From NCBI RefSeq assembly GCF_028204155.1, contig NZ_JAQLOI010000001.1, positions 2,294,001 to 2,358,000 of the forward strand: DNA of 64,000 nt, written 5' to 3'. The position numbers and the translations under genes are program-made. Shown in pieces: positions 1-9,416 of the stretch. The notes under the pieces were generated by a model. The model searched no databases, was not told where the DNA came from, and saw nothing but the letters and a program-made list of their open reading frames with translations. The DNA is from Vibrio algarum. Its GTDB lineage: Bacteria > Pseudomonadota > Gammaproteobacteria > Enterobacterales > Vibrionaceae. Position 1 is the stretch's first letter, and every line of letters begins with the position of its first letter.

Positions 1-65
1 ACATAATTGATGCAAAATCATCATGGCGTTCAAGATTCGGTTTACATCGAATTTAGTGAGACCAT

Positions 66-127
66 AGACAATGAACACTAACCGAGGTGGGAAGTGTGCG
101 TTGTCTTTGGTTACTATATCCCACCTC
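66..127 (+). promoter_or_regulatory. Structured 5' leader of the manganese exporter-type gene
   Basis: Two inverted repeats interlock here. Stem A pairs 66-78 with 94-106 (about 11 of 13 positions, one more as a G-U wobble). Stem B pairs 84-92 with 119-127 (GAGGTGGGA with TCCCACCTC, perfect). The left arm of B lies in the loop of A, so the two form a pseudoknot or exclude each other. The structure ends 13 bases before the TTG start at 141. Such genes are often under manganese riboswitches, but I could not match the conserved yybP-ykoY core, and any 5' part lies outside the window. Confidence 0.4.
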
Positions 128-140
128 ATTAGAGATTACT

Positions 141-695
141 TTGAGCGTACTAGCCATTTCAATTACCACCGTAGCCCTTGCTGAAATCGGTGACAAAACC
201 CAACTTCTCTCTTTATTACTTGCAAGTCGATACCGTAAACCAATTCCGATTATCGCAGCTATCTTCCTAGCCACAATAGCAAATCATGCACTGGCGGCAT
301 ATTTCGGTGTTATCGTTGCAGACTATATCAGCCCAGAAATGCTTACATGGGTATTGGCGATTAGCTTCTTGGCGATGGCAGGATGGGTACTGATTCCTGA
401 TAAATTGGATGAAGATGAAAGCATATCGAATAGAGGCCCTTTTGTAGCTAGCTTTATGACCTTTTTCATCGCAGAAATAGGCGACAAAACTCAAATTGCC
501 ACCTCTATACTCGGCGCTCAATACGCCGATGCGCTTATATTAGTTATCTTGGGTACGACAATCGGAATGTTACTTGCAAATGTACCTGTGGTACTGATTG
601 GTAAGCTATCTGCCGACAAGCTCCCTTTCGCTCTAATTCGAAAAATTACTGCCGGTCTGTTTATCCTATTAGCCATTGGAGCGGTGAGCCTGTAA
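141..695 (+). CDS. mneA: UPF0016/GDT1-family cation (Mn2+) exporter
   Basis: Inner-membrane protein of about 185 residues with the two family signatures E-x-GDKTQ, one in each half (about residues 15-20 and 115-120), each opening a three-helix repeat. Bacterial relatives such as MneA of Vibrio cholerae export manganese. The TTG at 141 is chosen because the protein then begins MSVLAISITTVALAEIGDKT, as relatives do; the open frame extends to 87 but without family similarity. The 5' leader is strongly structured. Substrate is inferred from family membership only. Confidence 0.85.
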   Translation: MSVLAISITTVALAEIGDKTQLLSLLLASRYRKPIPIIAAIFLATIANHALAAYFGVIVADYISPEMLTWVLAISFLAMAGWVLIPDKLDEDESISNRGPFVASFMTFFIAEIGDKTQIATSILGAQYADALILVILGTTIGMLLANVPVVLIGKLSADKLPFALIRKITAGLFILLAIGAVSL

Positions 696-794
696 TACTT
701 AGCTGGCATTTAAAGTAGAGATAAATCACTGTGTCGAGCGCTTCGCCAACGAACTATTTTTGCAATGTTACATTCCGTTAATCACAAGCAATAC

Positions 795-810
795 AGTGAT
801 TAGGATCACG
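795..810. promoter_or_regulatory. CRP-like palindrome
   Basis: AGTGA-N6-TCACG matches the CRP consensus TGTGA-N6-TCACA at eight of ten positions. It lies 57 bases before the small gene at 867, a plausible activator position. This is a single motif match with no further support. Confidence 0.3.
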
Positions 811-866
811 ATTCATTGCTGAGTTGTGATCTATATTTGAAAGTGTAATGAGTCTCAGGAGGAGAT

Positions 867-1085
867 ATGCGATATCAAGTAAAAGAAGCATTCGATAGAT
901 TTATCGATATCACTCGTGTTGAACCTAGTCATTTACTGGTAACAAGTGCGGTACCTAATGACATTAGGCTTGCCTATATTGATAGCGAACATAGGACGTT
1001 CGAACTTAAGTACTCTAACGGGCATTTATATCTTTTAGACGACATTGACCAACAATGGTTTCCCTTAGATGACGTTAGATATTAG
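867..1085 (+). CDS. Small unknown protein, 72 residues
   Basis: I do not recognise a family. The 72-residue protein has no signal peptide, membrane segment or cysteine. It is rich in Asp and Tyr, especially near the C-terminus (YLLDDIDQQWFPLDDVRY). An excellent ribosome-binding site, AGGAGGAG, precedes the ATG. The gene stands alone between the manganese exporter-type gene and a bidirectional terminator, with a CRP-like palindrome upstream. The strong start signal and clean boundaries argue that it is a real gene. Confidence 0.65.
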   Translation: MRYQVKEAFDRFIDITRVEPSHLLVTSAVPNDIRLAYIDSEHRTFELKYSNGHLYLLDDIDQQWFPLDDVRY

Positions 1086-1094
1086 TACTAATTA

Positions 1095-1129
1095 AATCAA
1101 AGCCACCCACATAGCCGGCGGCTTTGATT
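1095..1129. terminator. Bidirectional terminator hairpin
   Basis: Ten-base perfect arms AATCAAAGCC (1095-1104) and GGCTTTGATT (1120-1129). It lies between the convergent 72-residue gene and the end of the urease operon (hupE), so it can end transcription from both sides. The T-tracts are short. Confidence 0.7.
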
Positions 1130-1169
1130 CGTTTCCTTCGATCATAGCCTCAAAGGACGGTTTTTCTGA

Positions 1170-1715
1170 TTATCTAGCCAATCGAATTGAGTCCGCTGTC
1201 ATAATAACCAGTTTTGTAACCGATACCGTCAGAGCAATAACGATCATACTCGCTAACATCGTACCTATCCCATACTGGATGAGCGTACCCCGAGCTTCCG
1301 CACCTTGAACTAAACCATGGCTAGCACTAAACAGGGCTATTGCAGCCGTGGCTAAATAATTCATCATTCCTTTTTTACGATAAGCCATCAGTGAGAGAGG
1401 TAGCAAAACTAATGAAACAAAAACAATGCTTTCTACCTGACTTGCTTGAGCCCATGATGTACCCGCCATAAAACCAACCAAAAGAGCGGCGCTCACAAGA
1501 AGAAGCAGTTTACTTGCTACTTTTTTACCGCTGATAGCCGCAAAAACACCGACTAGAATAAGCGCAGCAATATGATCCAGTCCTGTTAATGGGTGAAGAA
1601 ACCCTTCAGAAAAACTACTTATATGCTGCCCTGAATGGATAGAATGAGCAAGGCATGACGTGCTAATCACCATACTCGAAAGTAATACCAAAACGTAACC
1701 AACTGTTTTTTTCAT
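1170..1715 (-). CDS. hupE: HupE/UreJ nickel permease
   Basis: Membrane protein of 181 residues with an N-terminal signal-like segment, then the family signature around HPLTGLDHIAALILVGVFAA (about residues 41-60) and five to six further hydrophobic segments. HupE/UreJ proteins bring in nickel for urease or hydrogenase. It is the last gene of the urease operon, 12 bases after ureG, so nickel supply for urease is the expected role. No hydrogenase genes are in the window. Confidence 0.88.
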   Translation of the reverse strand: MKKTVGYVLVLLSSMVISTSCLAHSIHSGQHISSFSEGFLHPLTGLDHIAALILVGVFAAISGKKVASKLLLLVSAALLVGFMAGTSWAQASQVESIVFVSLVLLPLSLMAYRKKGMMNYLATAAIALFSASHGLVQGAEARGTLIQYGIGTMLASMIVIALTVSVTKLVIMTADSIRLAR

Positions 1716-1727
1716 GTCTATATATCC

Positions 1728-2372
1728 CTATACATTATCTGTCACTGTTACTTTTACTTCTTGTTGAGTGAGCATACCTTCATCAACAATAAACTTAATG
1801 ATCTCTGCAACACCATCGCCACGAACCAAATTGGCAAATACAAACGGTTTATCACCTCGCATCTTCTTCGCATCTCGATCCATCACTTCCAAAGACGCAT
1901 TTACCATAGGCGCTAGGTCAGTTTTGTTGATAATCAAAAGATCCGATTTGGTAATACCTGGTCCACCTTTGCGCGGTATTTTGTCACCGGCACAAACATC
2001 AATCACATACAGCGTCAGGTCTGACAGCTCCGGACTAAAGGTCGCACTTAAATTATCTCCACCACTCTCGACCAGAACGAGTTCCAATTTTGGATGACGA
2101 TCTTGTAATTCATCAATGGCAGCAAGGTTCATTGAGGCGTCTTCCCGAATCGCCGTGTGCGGGCAACCGCCGGTTTCTACACCCAAAATACGGTCAGCCT
2201 CAAGTGCTTCATGTTTCAGTAAAAATTCAGCGTCTTCTCGGGTATAGATATCGTTTGTTACAACGGCAAGGTCATAGTGCTCACGCATTGCAGAGCATAG
2301 CTGACGAAGTAATGCCGTTTTACCAGAACCAACGGGGCCGCCTACCCCAACTCGCAAACATTGTGTACTCAT
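1728..2372 (-). CDS. ureG: Urease accessory GTPase UreG
   Basis: SIMIBI-class GTPase of 214 residues. Walker A is GVGGPVGSGKTAL near residue 10, the metal-binding CPH motif is in ETGGCPHTAIREDAS, and the base-recognition motif is NKTD. UreG hydrolyses GTP to drive nickel insertion into apo-urease together with UreD, UreF and UreE. It sits 2 bases after ureF and before hupE. Length and motifs are standard, so the call is firm. Confidence 0.97.
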   Translation of the reverse strand: MSTQCLRVGVGGPVGSGKTALLRQLCSAMREHYDLAVVTNDIYTREDAEFLLKHEALEADRILGVETGGCPHTAIREDASMNLAAIDELQDRHPKLELVLVESGGDNLSATFSPELSDLTLYVIDVCAGDKIPRKGGPGITKSDLLIINKTDLAPMVNASLEVMDRDAKKMRGDKPFVFANLVRGDGVAEIIKFIVDEGMLTQQEVKVTVTDNV

Positions 2373-2374
2373 TG

Positions 2375-3037
2375 TTAACTCCTAAATAATCGTGAATATT
2401 GGGTTTCGTGCCATGCACTTACCATGACAAAACTTGGCAATGTTAGGCCTATTGCCTCATCGCTAACCTCCAATCCATGCGCCACGCTTCGCTCTATTTC
2501 TGGCATCAACCTGAGTAGAACTTTCTGTGCAGAGGTCTGGCCAAGTGGTACCGTTTTACATGCCGCAGTGACCTGATTTTCAACCCAAGTCCAAAGCCAT
2601 GCAGTGCAGGCCCCGTGTATATCAATTCCAAAATGTTGTGTAGCTTTAGCAAACAACACCAAATAACTATATTTTTTTGCCTTTTCGGGCAGTTCAACAT
2701 CCAAACTTTTTAATAGTCGATACAAGGTTTGACCGAGTTTGATCTCTTCTTGCATCAATTCTGCGGTCTCGCGATTGGCCATCAATATTTGCTGCCAATG
2801 TTCTACCTTTTTTATATCACCTTGATGCCAGGCACTGTACACCCGTTCAAGAATCGGAATATCAAGGTTAGCTTGACCATGGGTTAAAATAGGTAGAAGC
2901 CACTTTTGCAGGCTTTCTTCATCTTTCACCCACCCTAATTCCACGGCATTCTCTAAGCCTTGGCTATAAGCAAACGCACCGATAGGTAAGCTTGGACTAC
3001 TCAGATGCAAGATAGAAAGTAGCGCCTTAACGTTCAT
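2375..3037 (-). CDS. ureF: Urease accessory protein UreF
   Basis: Helical protein of 220 residues with the family start LLHLSSPSLPIGAFAYSQGL (here ILHLSSPSLPIGAFAYSQGL). UreF links UreD to UreG in the activation complex and gates GTP hydrolysis. Its ATG overlaps the ureE stop by one base, indicating translational coupling. Similarity is confined to this family, so there is no real alternative. Confidence 0.95.
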   Translation of the reverse strand: MNVKALLSILHLSSPSLPIGAFAYSQGLENAVELGWVKDEESLQKWLLPILTHGQANLDIPILERVYSAWHQGDIKKVEHWQQILMANRETAELMQEEIKLGQTLYRLLKSLDVELPEKAKKYSYLVLFAKATQHFGIDIHGACTAWLWTWVENQVTAACKTVPLGQTSAQKVLLRLMPEIERSVAHGLEVSDEAIGLTLPSFVMVSAWHETQYSRLFRS

Positions 3038-3498
3038 TAGTGAGTATGCTCCCCGTGGGAATGATGATGTCCACCACTGTGGTATGCTCCTGATTCTGGA
3101 GTGAAACTGGCTTGGTGGTGATTACATTTCAAACCAAATAGTTCCACCATCTCCTCCAATACATGATCCGGTTGAAAACGTATCCACATTTCGCCGATTT
3201 CCATCGGTACATGTCTATTCCCCATGTGATAACAAGCTTTAGCAAAGGTGAGCCAATCCGTTGCAACAGCGGTTACCACCGCTTCTGCACTCGCCTCAAC
3301 TTTAAACACTTGTCCACATTCGCTGTACAGGCAGTCCCCATCCCGTAGCACTTCACCTCGAACCAAAAAAACACCGACGTCTTCTCCTTTCTTGGTTTGC
3401 GTTTTAAAACGCCCTTTTTGTCGTAATGCAAAAGGCAGTTCAATCTGATCGTTAATATCACCATGATGGTGGTCGCAACGGTGAGTAATCTTTAACAT
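3037..3498 (-). CDS. ureE: Urease nickel metallochaperone UreE
   Basis: Protein of 153 residues with the UreE N-terminal peptide-binding domain (about 1-70), a C-terminal metal-binding domain, and a histidine-rich tail ending GGHHHSHGEHTH. The tail can bind several Ni2+ ions, as in Klebsiella UreE. It delivers nickel to UreG. A good GGAGG box precedes the ATG. It is coupled to ureF by a one-base overlap and follows ureC by 52 bases. Confidence 0.95.
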   Translation of the reverse strand: MLKITHRCDHHHGDINDQIELPFALRQKGRFKTQTKKGEDVGVFLVRGEVLRDGDCLYSECGQVFKVEASAEAVVTAVATDWLTFAKACYHMGNRHVPMEIGEMWIRFQPDHVLEEMVELFGLKCNHHQASFTPESGAYHSGGHHHSHGEHTH

Positions 3499-3550
3499 AT
3501 CGCCTCCTAGCGTGATTAGAATTCTTTGCGTTATAACACCCTAAAGGTTA

Positions 3551-5257
3551 TTAAAATAAGGTGTACCGCTGGGCCAATGGTAATTCTTCCGCAGGTTCGC
3601 AAGTCAATAATTGCCCATCGGCGCGAACTTCGTAGGTTTGAGGGTCGACCGTAATATCGGGCATATAATCGTTCAAAACCATGTCGTGTTTCGTGACGTT
3701 CCTACACCCTATGCACGCCTTTAGTTCTCTTTGTAGCCCAAGCGATTCTCCCAATCCGTTATCAATCGCTGCCTGTGATGTGAAAGTGACTGACGTGGCT
3801 GCAGCTGCGCTGCCAAAACCACCAAACATATAACGATAATGGACAGGTTGAGGTGTTGGTATTGACGCATTCGCATCCCCCATTGGAGCGGCTGCAATAA
3901 ATCCGCCTTTAATTATAAGGCTAGGTTTGATACCAAAAAATGCCGGCTTCCAAAGGACAATATCCGCTATTTTTCCCGATTCCAATGAACCAACCATATG
4001 ACTAATTCCATGCGCAATTGCTGGGTTGATGGTGTATTTGGCGATGTAACGTTTTGCACGATGGTTATCCGCATCTATCTCTTTGTCTTCTGCTAACAAG
4101 CCGCGCTGCACCTTCATCTTATGAGCCGTCTGCCATGTACGGCAAATAACTTCACCTACACGACCCATCGCTTGTGAATCTGAAGCAATCATTGAGAAAG
4201 CGCCCAAATCATGCAAGATATCTTCGGCAGCGATGGTTTCTTTTCGAATACGAGAATCAGCGAAAGCGACATCTTCGGGAATATTTGGATCGAGATGATG
4301 GCAAACCATCAACATATCTAAATGCTCATCGACTGTATTTACCGTATAAGGACGGGTCGGATTGGTTGAAGAAGGCAATACGTTTGGCTCTTTACAGGCA
4401 ACAATAATATCTGGTGCATGTCCACCACCTGCGCCTTCCGTATGATAGGTGTGAATTGTACGCCCTTTAAATGCCGCAAGTGTGTCCTCAACAAAACCCG
4501 ACTCATTTAACGTATCCGTGTGAATCGCCACTTGTATGTCATATTTTTCAGCCACACTGAGACAATTATCGATAGATGCCGGTGTGGTTCCCCAATCTTC
4601 ATGTAGTTTTAGCCCACATGCACCCGCTTCTACTTGCTCTGCTAAAGGTTCTGGTAAACTAGCGTTGCCCTTGCCTAAAAAGCCAAAGTTCATTGGTAAG
4701 GCATCGGTGCTTTTTAGCATTTGTGTTAGGTTCCATGCACCAGGTGTACACGTCGTCGCGTTCGTTCCTGTTGCTGGGCCAGTTCCGCCACCAATCATTG
4801 TAGTTGTACCTGACATCAGCGCTTCTTCGATCTGTTGCGGGCAGATAAAGTGAATATGTGCATCTACTGCACCTGCGGTAACAATATGTCCCTCGCCAGC
4901 AATGACTTCTGTACTCGCACCAATATTAATAGTGACGTTGGGTTGAATATCCGCATTTCCCGCCTTGCCAATCGATTGGATCTGTCCATCTTTTATACCG
5001 ATGTCGGCTTTAACAATGCCCCAATGGTCAAGGATCAGAGCATTGGTTATCACGCAGTCCACTACTTCATCTCGGCATTTCTGACTTTGACCCATACCGT
5101 CTCGAATTACTTTGCCACCACCAAATTTCACTTCGTCACCATAGGTAGTGAAATCTTTCTCGACCTTAATAAACAGCTCTGTATCGGCTAGGCGAACCTT
5201 GTCTCCCACCGTTGGGCCATACATGTCTGCGTATGCTTTTCTGGAAATCTGTACCAT
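3551..5257 (-). CDS. ureC: Urease alpha subunit UreC (catalytic)
   Basis: Catalytic subunit of 568 residues, the usual length. It carries the nickel ligands HIHF near residue 137, the carbamylated lysine in GLKLHEDWG (about 217-225), HTYHTEGAGGGHAPD (about 270-284), and the flap cysteine region MVCHHLD. It hydrolyses urea to ammonia and carbamate in the cytoplasm. It follows ureB by 12 bases. No residue seems to be missing, so an active enzyme is expected. Confidence 0.98.
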   Translation of the reverse strand: MVQISRKAYADMYGPTVGDKVRLADTELFIKVEKDFTTYGDEVKFGGGKVIRDGMGQSQKCRDEVVDCVITNALILDHWGIVKADIGIKDGQIQSIGKAGNADIQPNVTINIGASTEVIAGEGHIVTAGAVDAHIHFICPQQIEEALMSGTTTMIGGGTGPATGTNATTCTPGAWNLTQMLKSTDALPMNFGFLGKGNASLPEPLAEQVEAGACGLKLHEDWGTTPASIDNCLSVAEKYDIQVAIHTDTLNESGFVEDTLAAFKGRTIHTYHTEGAGGGHAPDIIVACKEPNVLPSSTNPTRPYTVNTVDEHLDMLMVCHHLDPNIPEDVAFADSRIRKETIAAEDILHDLGAFSMIASDSQAMGRVGEVICRTWQTAHKMKVQRGLLAEDKEIDADNHRAKRYIAKYTINPAIAHGISHMVGSLESGKIADIVLWKPAFFGIKPSLIIKGGFIAAAPMGDANASIPTPQPVHYRYMFGGFGSAAAATSVTFTSQAAIDNGLGESLGLQRELKACIGCRNVTKHDMVLNDYMPDITVDPQTYEVRADGQLLTCEPAEELPLAQRYTLF

Positions 5258-5269
5258 GTTTTGCTCCTA

Positions 5270-5581
5270 CTACTTATCCAGTTTTCCCATGATGAGCCCA
5301 CGAAAACCGTATACTTCTTTTGACCCAGATAGTTCAACCAGCTCAATTTGACGATTCTGACCCGGCTCAAATCGAACCGCGGTTCCTGCGGCGATGTTCA
5401 ATCGCATACCTTTGGTTTTTTCTCGGTCAAAATCTAAGGCAGTATTGGTCTCGTAGAAATGGTAATGGCTACCGACTTGTATAGGACGATCACCGTGATT
5501 GATGACCGAAATAGACAGCGTGGTTCTATCTTGATTAAGATCAATGGGGGTTTCTTGTAAAATATACTCTCCAGGATTCAT
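5270..5581 (-). CDS. ureB: Urease beta subunit UreB
   Basis: Non-catalytic subunit of 103 residues, starting MNPGEYILQETPIDLN, with the family segment VINHGDRPIQVGSHYHFYE. It packs with UreA and UreC in the urease heterotrimer. A GGAGG box lies just before the ATG. It lies 8 bases after ureA, and separate ureA and ureB genes are typical of gammaproteobacteria. Confidence 0.97.
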   Translation of the reverse strand: MNPGEYILQETPIDLNQDRTTLSISVINHGDRPIQVGSHYHFYETNTALDFDREKTKGMRLNIAAGTAVRFEPGQNRQIELVELSGSKEVYGFRGLIMGKLDK

Positions 5582-5589
5582 ATCGCCTC

Positions 5590-5892
5590 CTACTGAATCG
5601 GACTGTGAACGGTGACCAGTTTGGTGCCGTCAGGAAAGGTCGCTTCTACTTGGACTTCATCGAGTAACTCACAAATACCTTCCATAACATCATTTTTTGT
5701 CAGTAAATGCCGTCCATCGCTCATCAGTTCAGCGACGGTTTTTCCATCTCTAGCACCTTCTAAAATCGCTGCCGAGATATAAGCCGCAGCCTCTGGGTAG
5801 TTGAGTTTTACCCCTCGGTTTAACCGACGTTCAGCAACGAGTGCCGCGGTAAACAGTAATAACTTATCCTTGTCTCTTGGAGAAAGTTCCAT
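5590..5892 (-). CDS. ureA: Urease gamma subunit UreA
   Basis: Structural subunit of 100 residues starting MELSPRDKDKLLLFTAALVA, with LNYPEAAAYISAAILEGARD in the middle and the closing TFPDGTKLVTVHSPI. These are standard UreA features. It is the first structural gene after ureD (11 bases away) and forms the enzyme with UreB and UreC. Confidence 0.97.
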   Translation of the reverse strand: MELSPRDKDKLLLFTAALVAERRLNRGVKLNYPEAAAYISAAILEGARDGKTVAELMSDGRHLLTKNDVMEGICELLDEVQVEATFPDGTKLVTVHSPIQ

Positions 5893-5903
5893 AATCTAAT
5901 CCT

Positions 5904-6770
5904 TTAAGTATTCCAAATTCTTGGCACACACGCCTCACGTCCCATTAGAGCAGGACGCAAAAGATGCCAGCATTCACGCAGTTGACATTGAGCTTGTTCA
6001 CTACAGTCACCAAGGTAGCGAACAACCAAGGTATTTAATCGGTATGTCACACTAAGGTTGCTGGTATGATTGCTTTCAAATCGTGTTCGAAGCATGTCGA
6101 GCGCCGATTCAGTATCGGATAGCCCAAATGCAATTAGGGTTCCCGATACAAGATGGTTGTTAAATCCGCTGATAGCACTAATAAGTGGATCATCTGAAGC
6201 CAGATACTGCCGTTCCAATAGCAGCGGAACTTCGTTGTGATAAAGAGACAAACGCTGCTCGACGCTCCCTGACACAAAAGGTCGTTCGCTTTTAGGGCGT
6301 CCCAAACAAAAAACATCTAGACCAACAAATTTTGCATCACCAAACAGATTGATTTTCGTATCAAGTACCCCGTGCGCCCCGTCAAATACAATGGTCTCCA
6401 TAGGCAGCCATTCGCATTGACTATCCACTACTTGAATATTGACTCTCTGCTTCTGCACCACACCATTGCTGTCGGCTTTGTATATTTTCCCTGCTGACGG
6501 TGTGGTGACCAGAACTTGGCTATCCTTCTCACAATCTATTTGAATCTGTAAATCATCTCCAGACACCAAGCCACCCGGAGGATGAAGAAGATATACATGG
6601 CACACTTCTTCTTCAGGATAAAATGGCCTCTGTACCCGAAGTGGGCCTTTAAAGCTCATCTGATGCATACGAGTCTTATCGTCCCCTTTATCAAAACCTA
6701 AAGCTAAATAAGCTGGCCAATGACGCTGACCGATAAGTGTAGAAGCTGATGTCATCTGATTCATATGCAT
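5904..6770 (-). CDS. ureD: Urease accessory protein UreD
   Basis: Accessory protein of about 288 residues with the segment LLHPPGGLVSGDDLQIQID and TTPSAGKIYKA, both typical of UreD/UreH. It is the scaffold onto which UreF and UreG dock on apo-urease. I chose the ATG at 6770 because it overlaps the urtE stop as TGATG, a coupling arrangement; an in-frame GTG at 6773 and an ATG at 6764 are alternatives. It joins the urea transporter genes to the urease genes in one transcript. Confidence 0.94.
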   Translation of the reverse strand: MHMNQMTSASTLIGQRHWPAYLALGFDKGDDKTRMHQMSFKGPLRVQRPFYPEEEVCHVYLLHPPGGLVSGDDLQIQIDCEKDSQVLVTTPSAGKIYKADSNGVVQKQRVNIQVVDSQCEWLPMETIVFDGAHGVLDTKINLFGDAKFVGLDVFCLGRPKSERPFVSGSVEQRLSLYHNEVPLLLERQYLASDDPLISAISGFNNHLVSGTLIAFGLSDTESALDMLRTRFESNHTSNLSVTYRLNTLVVRYLGDCSEQAQCQLRECWHLLRPALMGREACVPRIWNT

Positions 6771-7465
6771 CACACCGTCAGGTACTGTTTAACTAACTTA
6801 TCATCGAGCTGACTCATCTCTCCGGTTGCAACTTGTCTACCTCTGTCTAGTATGCAGAAGTTATCGGCTACCTTTCGTGCAAACGGCAGCTTTTGCTCAA
6901 CCAAGAGAACCGTTAACCCAATCTCTTCATTAAGTCGTCGAATAATATCGCCTATTTCAGCGACCACATTGGGTTGAATACCCTCTGTTGGCTCATCTAA
7001 GATCAATAATTTTGGGTTAACAACCAAAGCTCGACCTATCGCAAGCTGTTGCTGTTGACCACCAGAAAGGTCACCTCCTCTTCGGTTCAACATCTCTTTT
7101 AAAACAGGGAAAAGATCATAGATAAAATCTGGAACTTGCCTCAATCCATCCCCTCTTGCGGGCAGCCCTATTTTTAGGTTTTCTTCCACTGTCAGCAATG
7201 GGAAAATCTGCCTACCTTGCGGGACATACCCAATACCCAATGGCGCTCTTCGTTCAGCTGATAAATTCGAAATATCATTTCCTTGATAACGAATGACGCC
7301 ACTTTTGGTTGGTAACAAGCCCATGACACATTGAAGTAGTGTCGTTTTACCCACGCCATTTCGTCCCATTAAACAGGTACATTTTCCTTCAGCAACCTGC
7401 ATATCGAGATCCCAAAGTGTGTGGCTTTGCCCATAAAACTGATTCAATGATTCGATCGTTAGCAT
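6770..7465 (-). CDS. urtE: Urea ABC transporter ATP-binding protein UrtE
   Basis: ATPase of 231 residues, LivF-like: Walker A GRNGVGKTT near residue 35, signature LSGGQQQQLAIGRAL, Walker B LLILDEPTEGIQPN. The EGIQPN extension is typical of UrtE. It powers high-affinity urea import with UrtD. It overlaps urtD by 7 bases and ureD by one base. Confidence 0.94.
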   Translation of the reverse strand: MLTIESLNQFYGQSHTLWDLDMQVAEGKCTCLMGRNGVGKTTLLQCVMGLLPTKSGVIRYQGNDISNLSAERRAPLGIGYVPQGRQIFPLLTVEENLKIGLPARGDGLRQVPDFIYDLFPVLKEMLNRRGGDLSGGQQQQLAIGRALVVNPKLLILDEPTEGIQPNVVAEIGDIIRRLNEEIGLTVLLVEQKLPFARKVADNFCILDRGRQVATGEMSQLDDKLVKQYLTV

Positions 7466-8298
7466 GCTTCTTCTCCCAGATACACCTCGACCACCTTAGG
7501 GTCGCTCTGCACTTTTTGCATAGAACCCTCGGCCAATACCGACCCTTGATGCAACACCGTCACCTCTTTTGCCAACGAGCGAACAAAGTCCATATCATGC
7601 TCTACTAATATAATGGTGTGCTGGCCAGCTAGACTTGTTAAGAGCTCTCCGGTTCTATCCATTTCCTGATGCGTCATACCTGCAACAGGTTCATCCACGA
7701 GCAATAACTTCGGGTTTTGCATCAGCAACATGCCTATTTCTAGCCACTGCTTTTGTCCATGTGAAAGTGCACCAGCAAGCAAGTTTTTCTGTTCAACTAA
7801 GCCGATCTGTTTTAAGACGTAGTCAATGTGGTCAATCTGACTCGGTGTTAAGCGGGCAAATAGTGTGTTTAACACACCTTTATCTCCAGCCATGGCTAAT
7901 TCTAAATTACAAAATACGGTTTGTAGTTCAAAAACGGTTGGTTTTTGAAATTTACGACCAATACCCGCTTGAACAATTTCAGGCTCTGACATTTCGAGTA
8001 AATCGGTTTTTTGACCAAACCATGCTGAACCACTATCTGGCCGTGTCTTACCGGTAATGATGTCCATCATGGTGGTTTTTCCAGCACCATTTGGACCGAT
8101 AATGCAACGGAGTTCGCCCTCTTTGATATAAAGGTTAAGGTCATTGATCGCTTTGAAACCGTCAAAACTCACGTTGATCCCTTCTAAATACAGTAAGTAT
8201 CCATGGGCAACATCGAGAAGTGGATACTGTTTAGGTACCATAAAATCGTAGACGTGGTCTCTATCCAAGGTTTGACGGGCTATATCGAGTATATTCAT
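7459..8298 (-). CDS. urtD: Urea ABC transporter ATP-binding protein UrtD
   Basis: ATPase of 279 residues, LivG-like: Walker A GPNGAGKTT near residue 69, an LSHGQKQWLEIGMLL signature (SHGQKQ is the usual UrtD variant) and LLLVDEPVAGMTHQE. It pairs with UrtE on the cytoplasmic face of UrtBC. It overlaps urtC by 4 bases. Confidence 0.94.
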   Translation of the reverse strand: MNILDIARQTLDRDHVYDFMVPKQYPLLDVAHGYLLYLEGINVSFDGFKAINDLNLYIKEGELRCIIGPNGAGKTTMMDIITGKTRPDSGSAWFGQKTDLLEMSEPEIVQAGIGRKFQKPTVFELQTVFCNLELAMAGDKGVLNTLFARLTPSQIDHIDYVLKQIGLVEQKNLLAGALSHGQKQWLEIGMLLMQNPKLLLVDEPVAGMTHQEMDRTGELLTSLAGQHTIILVEHDMDFVRSLAKEVTVLHQGSVLAEGSMQKVQSDPKVVEVYLGEEAC

Positions 8299-9415
8299 GA
8301 ACGAGCCTCTTTCATTTTCAGTCGGCCTTTCATCTTCGCTAATTCATCTATTTTTACTAAACCAACAACGCCTTTTGGTAAAAACAGTGTGACGAAGACA
8401 AACATAGCGCCAAGAAAGAATAGCCACACTTCAGGCAAGGCAGCGGTTAAGTAGGATTTGGCATAGTTAACGGCAAAAGCCCCTATAACAGCACCATACA
8501 AGGTTGCTCGCCCACCAAGTGCCACCCATACGACTAACTCAATAGAGTTGAGAGGGGAAAATTCAGAGGGATTAATAATACCAACTTGAGGGACATAAAG
8601 CGCACCTGCTACGCCGGCTAGTACGGCTGAAAAGGTAAAGATCCACAATTTAAAGTTTTCTACTTTATAGCCAGTGAAACGAGTCCGATTTTCTGCATCT
8701 CGAATCGCTAAGGCGACACGACCTAATCGGCTCACAACGATAAATCGACACAACACATAACCAAGTGCCAAAGCGAATCCAGACATAAGAAACAGCACTA
8801 ACCGGGTCGAATCAGACTGTAAATCAAACCCCAATATATCTTTAAAATCGGTTAGACCATTGTTGCCACCAAACCCCATTTCATTCCTAAAAAGGAGAGC
8901 AATAATGCGTAGGTAAGGGCTTGTGTAATAATAGAAAGATAGACACCGGTGACTCGTGAACGAAACGCAAACCATCCAAATACAAAGGCTAGCGTTCCCG
9001 GCACTAATAAAACCATAAAGGAAGCGAACCAGAAATTATCGAAACCATACCAAAACCAAGGCAACTCCTGCCAGTTTAGAAACACCATAAAATCAGGTAA
9101 TAATGGATTCCCATAGACCCCTCTATCACCGATTTGACGCATCAAATACATGCCCATTGCATAACCACCTAGAGCAAAAAAAGCTGCATGCCCTAAGCTG
9201 AGTATGCCCAAATACCCCCATACCAAATCAACTGCTACCGCGAGTAACGCGTAGGTTAGATACTTACCCATTAACGTCACCGTATAGGTGGACACATGCA
9301 GTACACTCGATTCTGTTGTGAAGGTATTTAGCGCGATGACCAAGGTAATAACACTCGCTAATACCACTAAAAAAATTGAAGTAGAGCGGTCTAACACCTT
9401 TATTTGATTATTCAT
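8295..9415 (-). CDS. urtC: Urea ABC transporter permease UrtC (frame break)
   Basis: LivM-type permease. The first part runs from the ATG at 9415 to about residue 174 (ending ALLLSF). The second part continues in the next frame from RNEMGFGGNNGLTDFK to the stop at 8295. The break lies at a run of five A on the plus strand (8889-8893); one more base gives a continuous protein of about 373 residues, the normal length. About ten membrane segments are visible. The break is probably a sequencing error (see findings), because both halves are intact and in perfect family register. Confidence 0.88.
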
Positions 9416-9416
9416 G

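Noticed and set aside
1..140. yybP-ykoY manganese riboswitch
   Set aside because: Gene type fits, but the conserved core sequences could not be found in the visible leader; only paired arms are certain.
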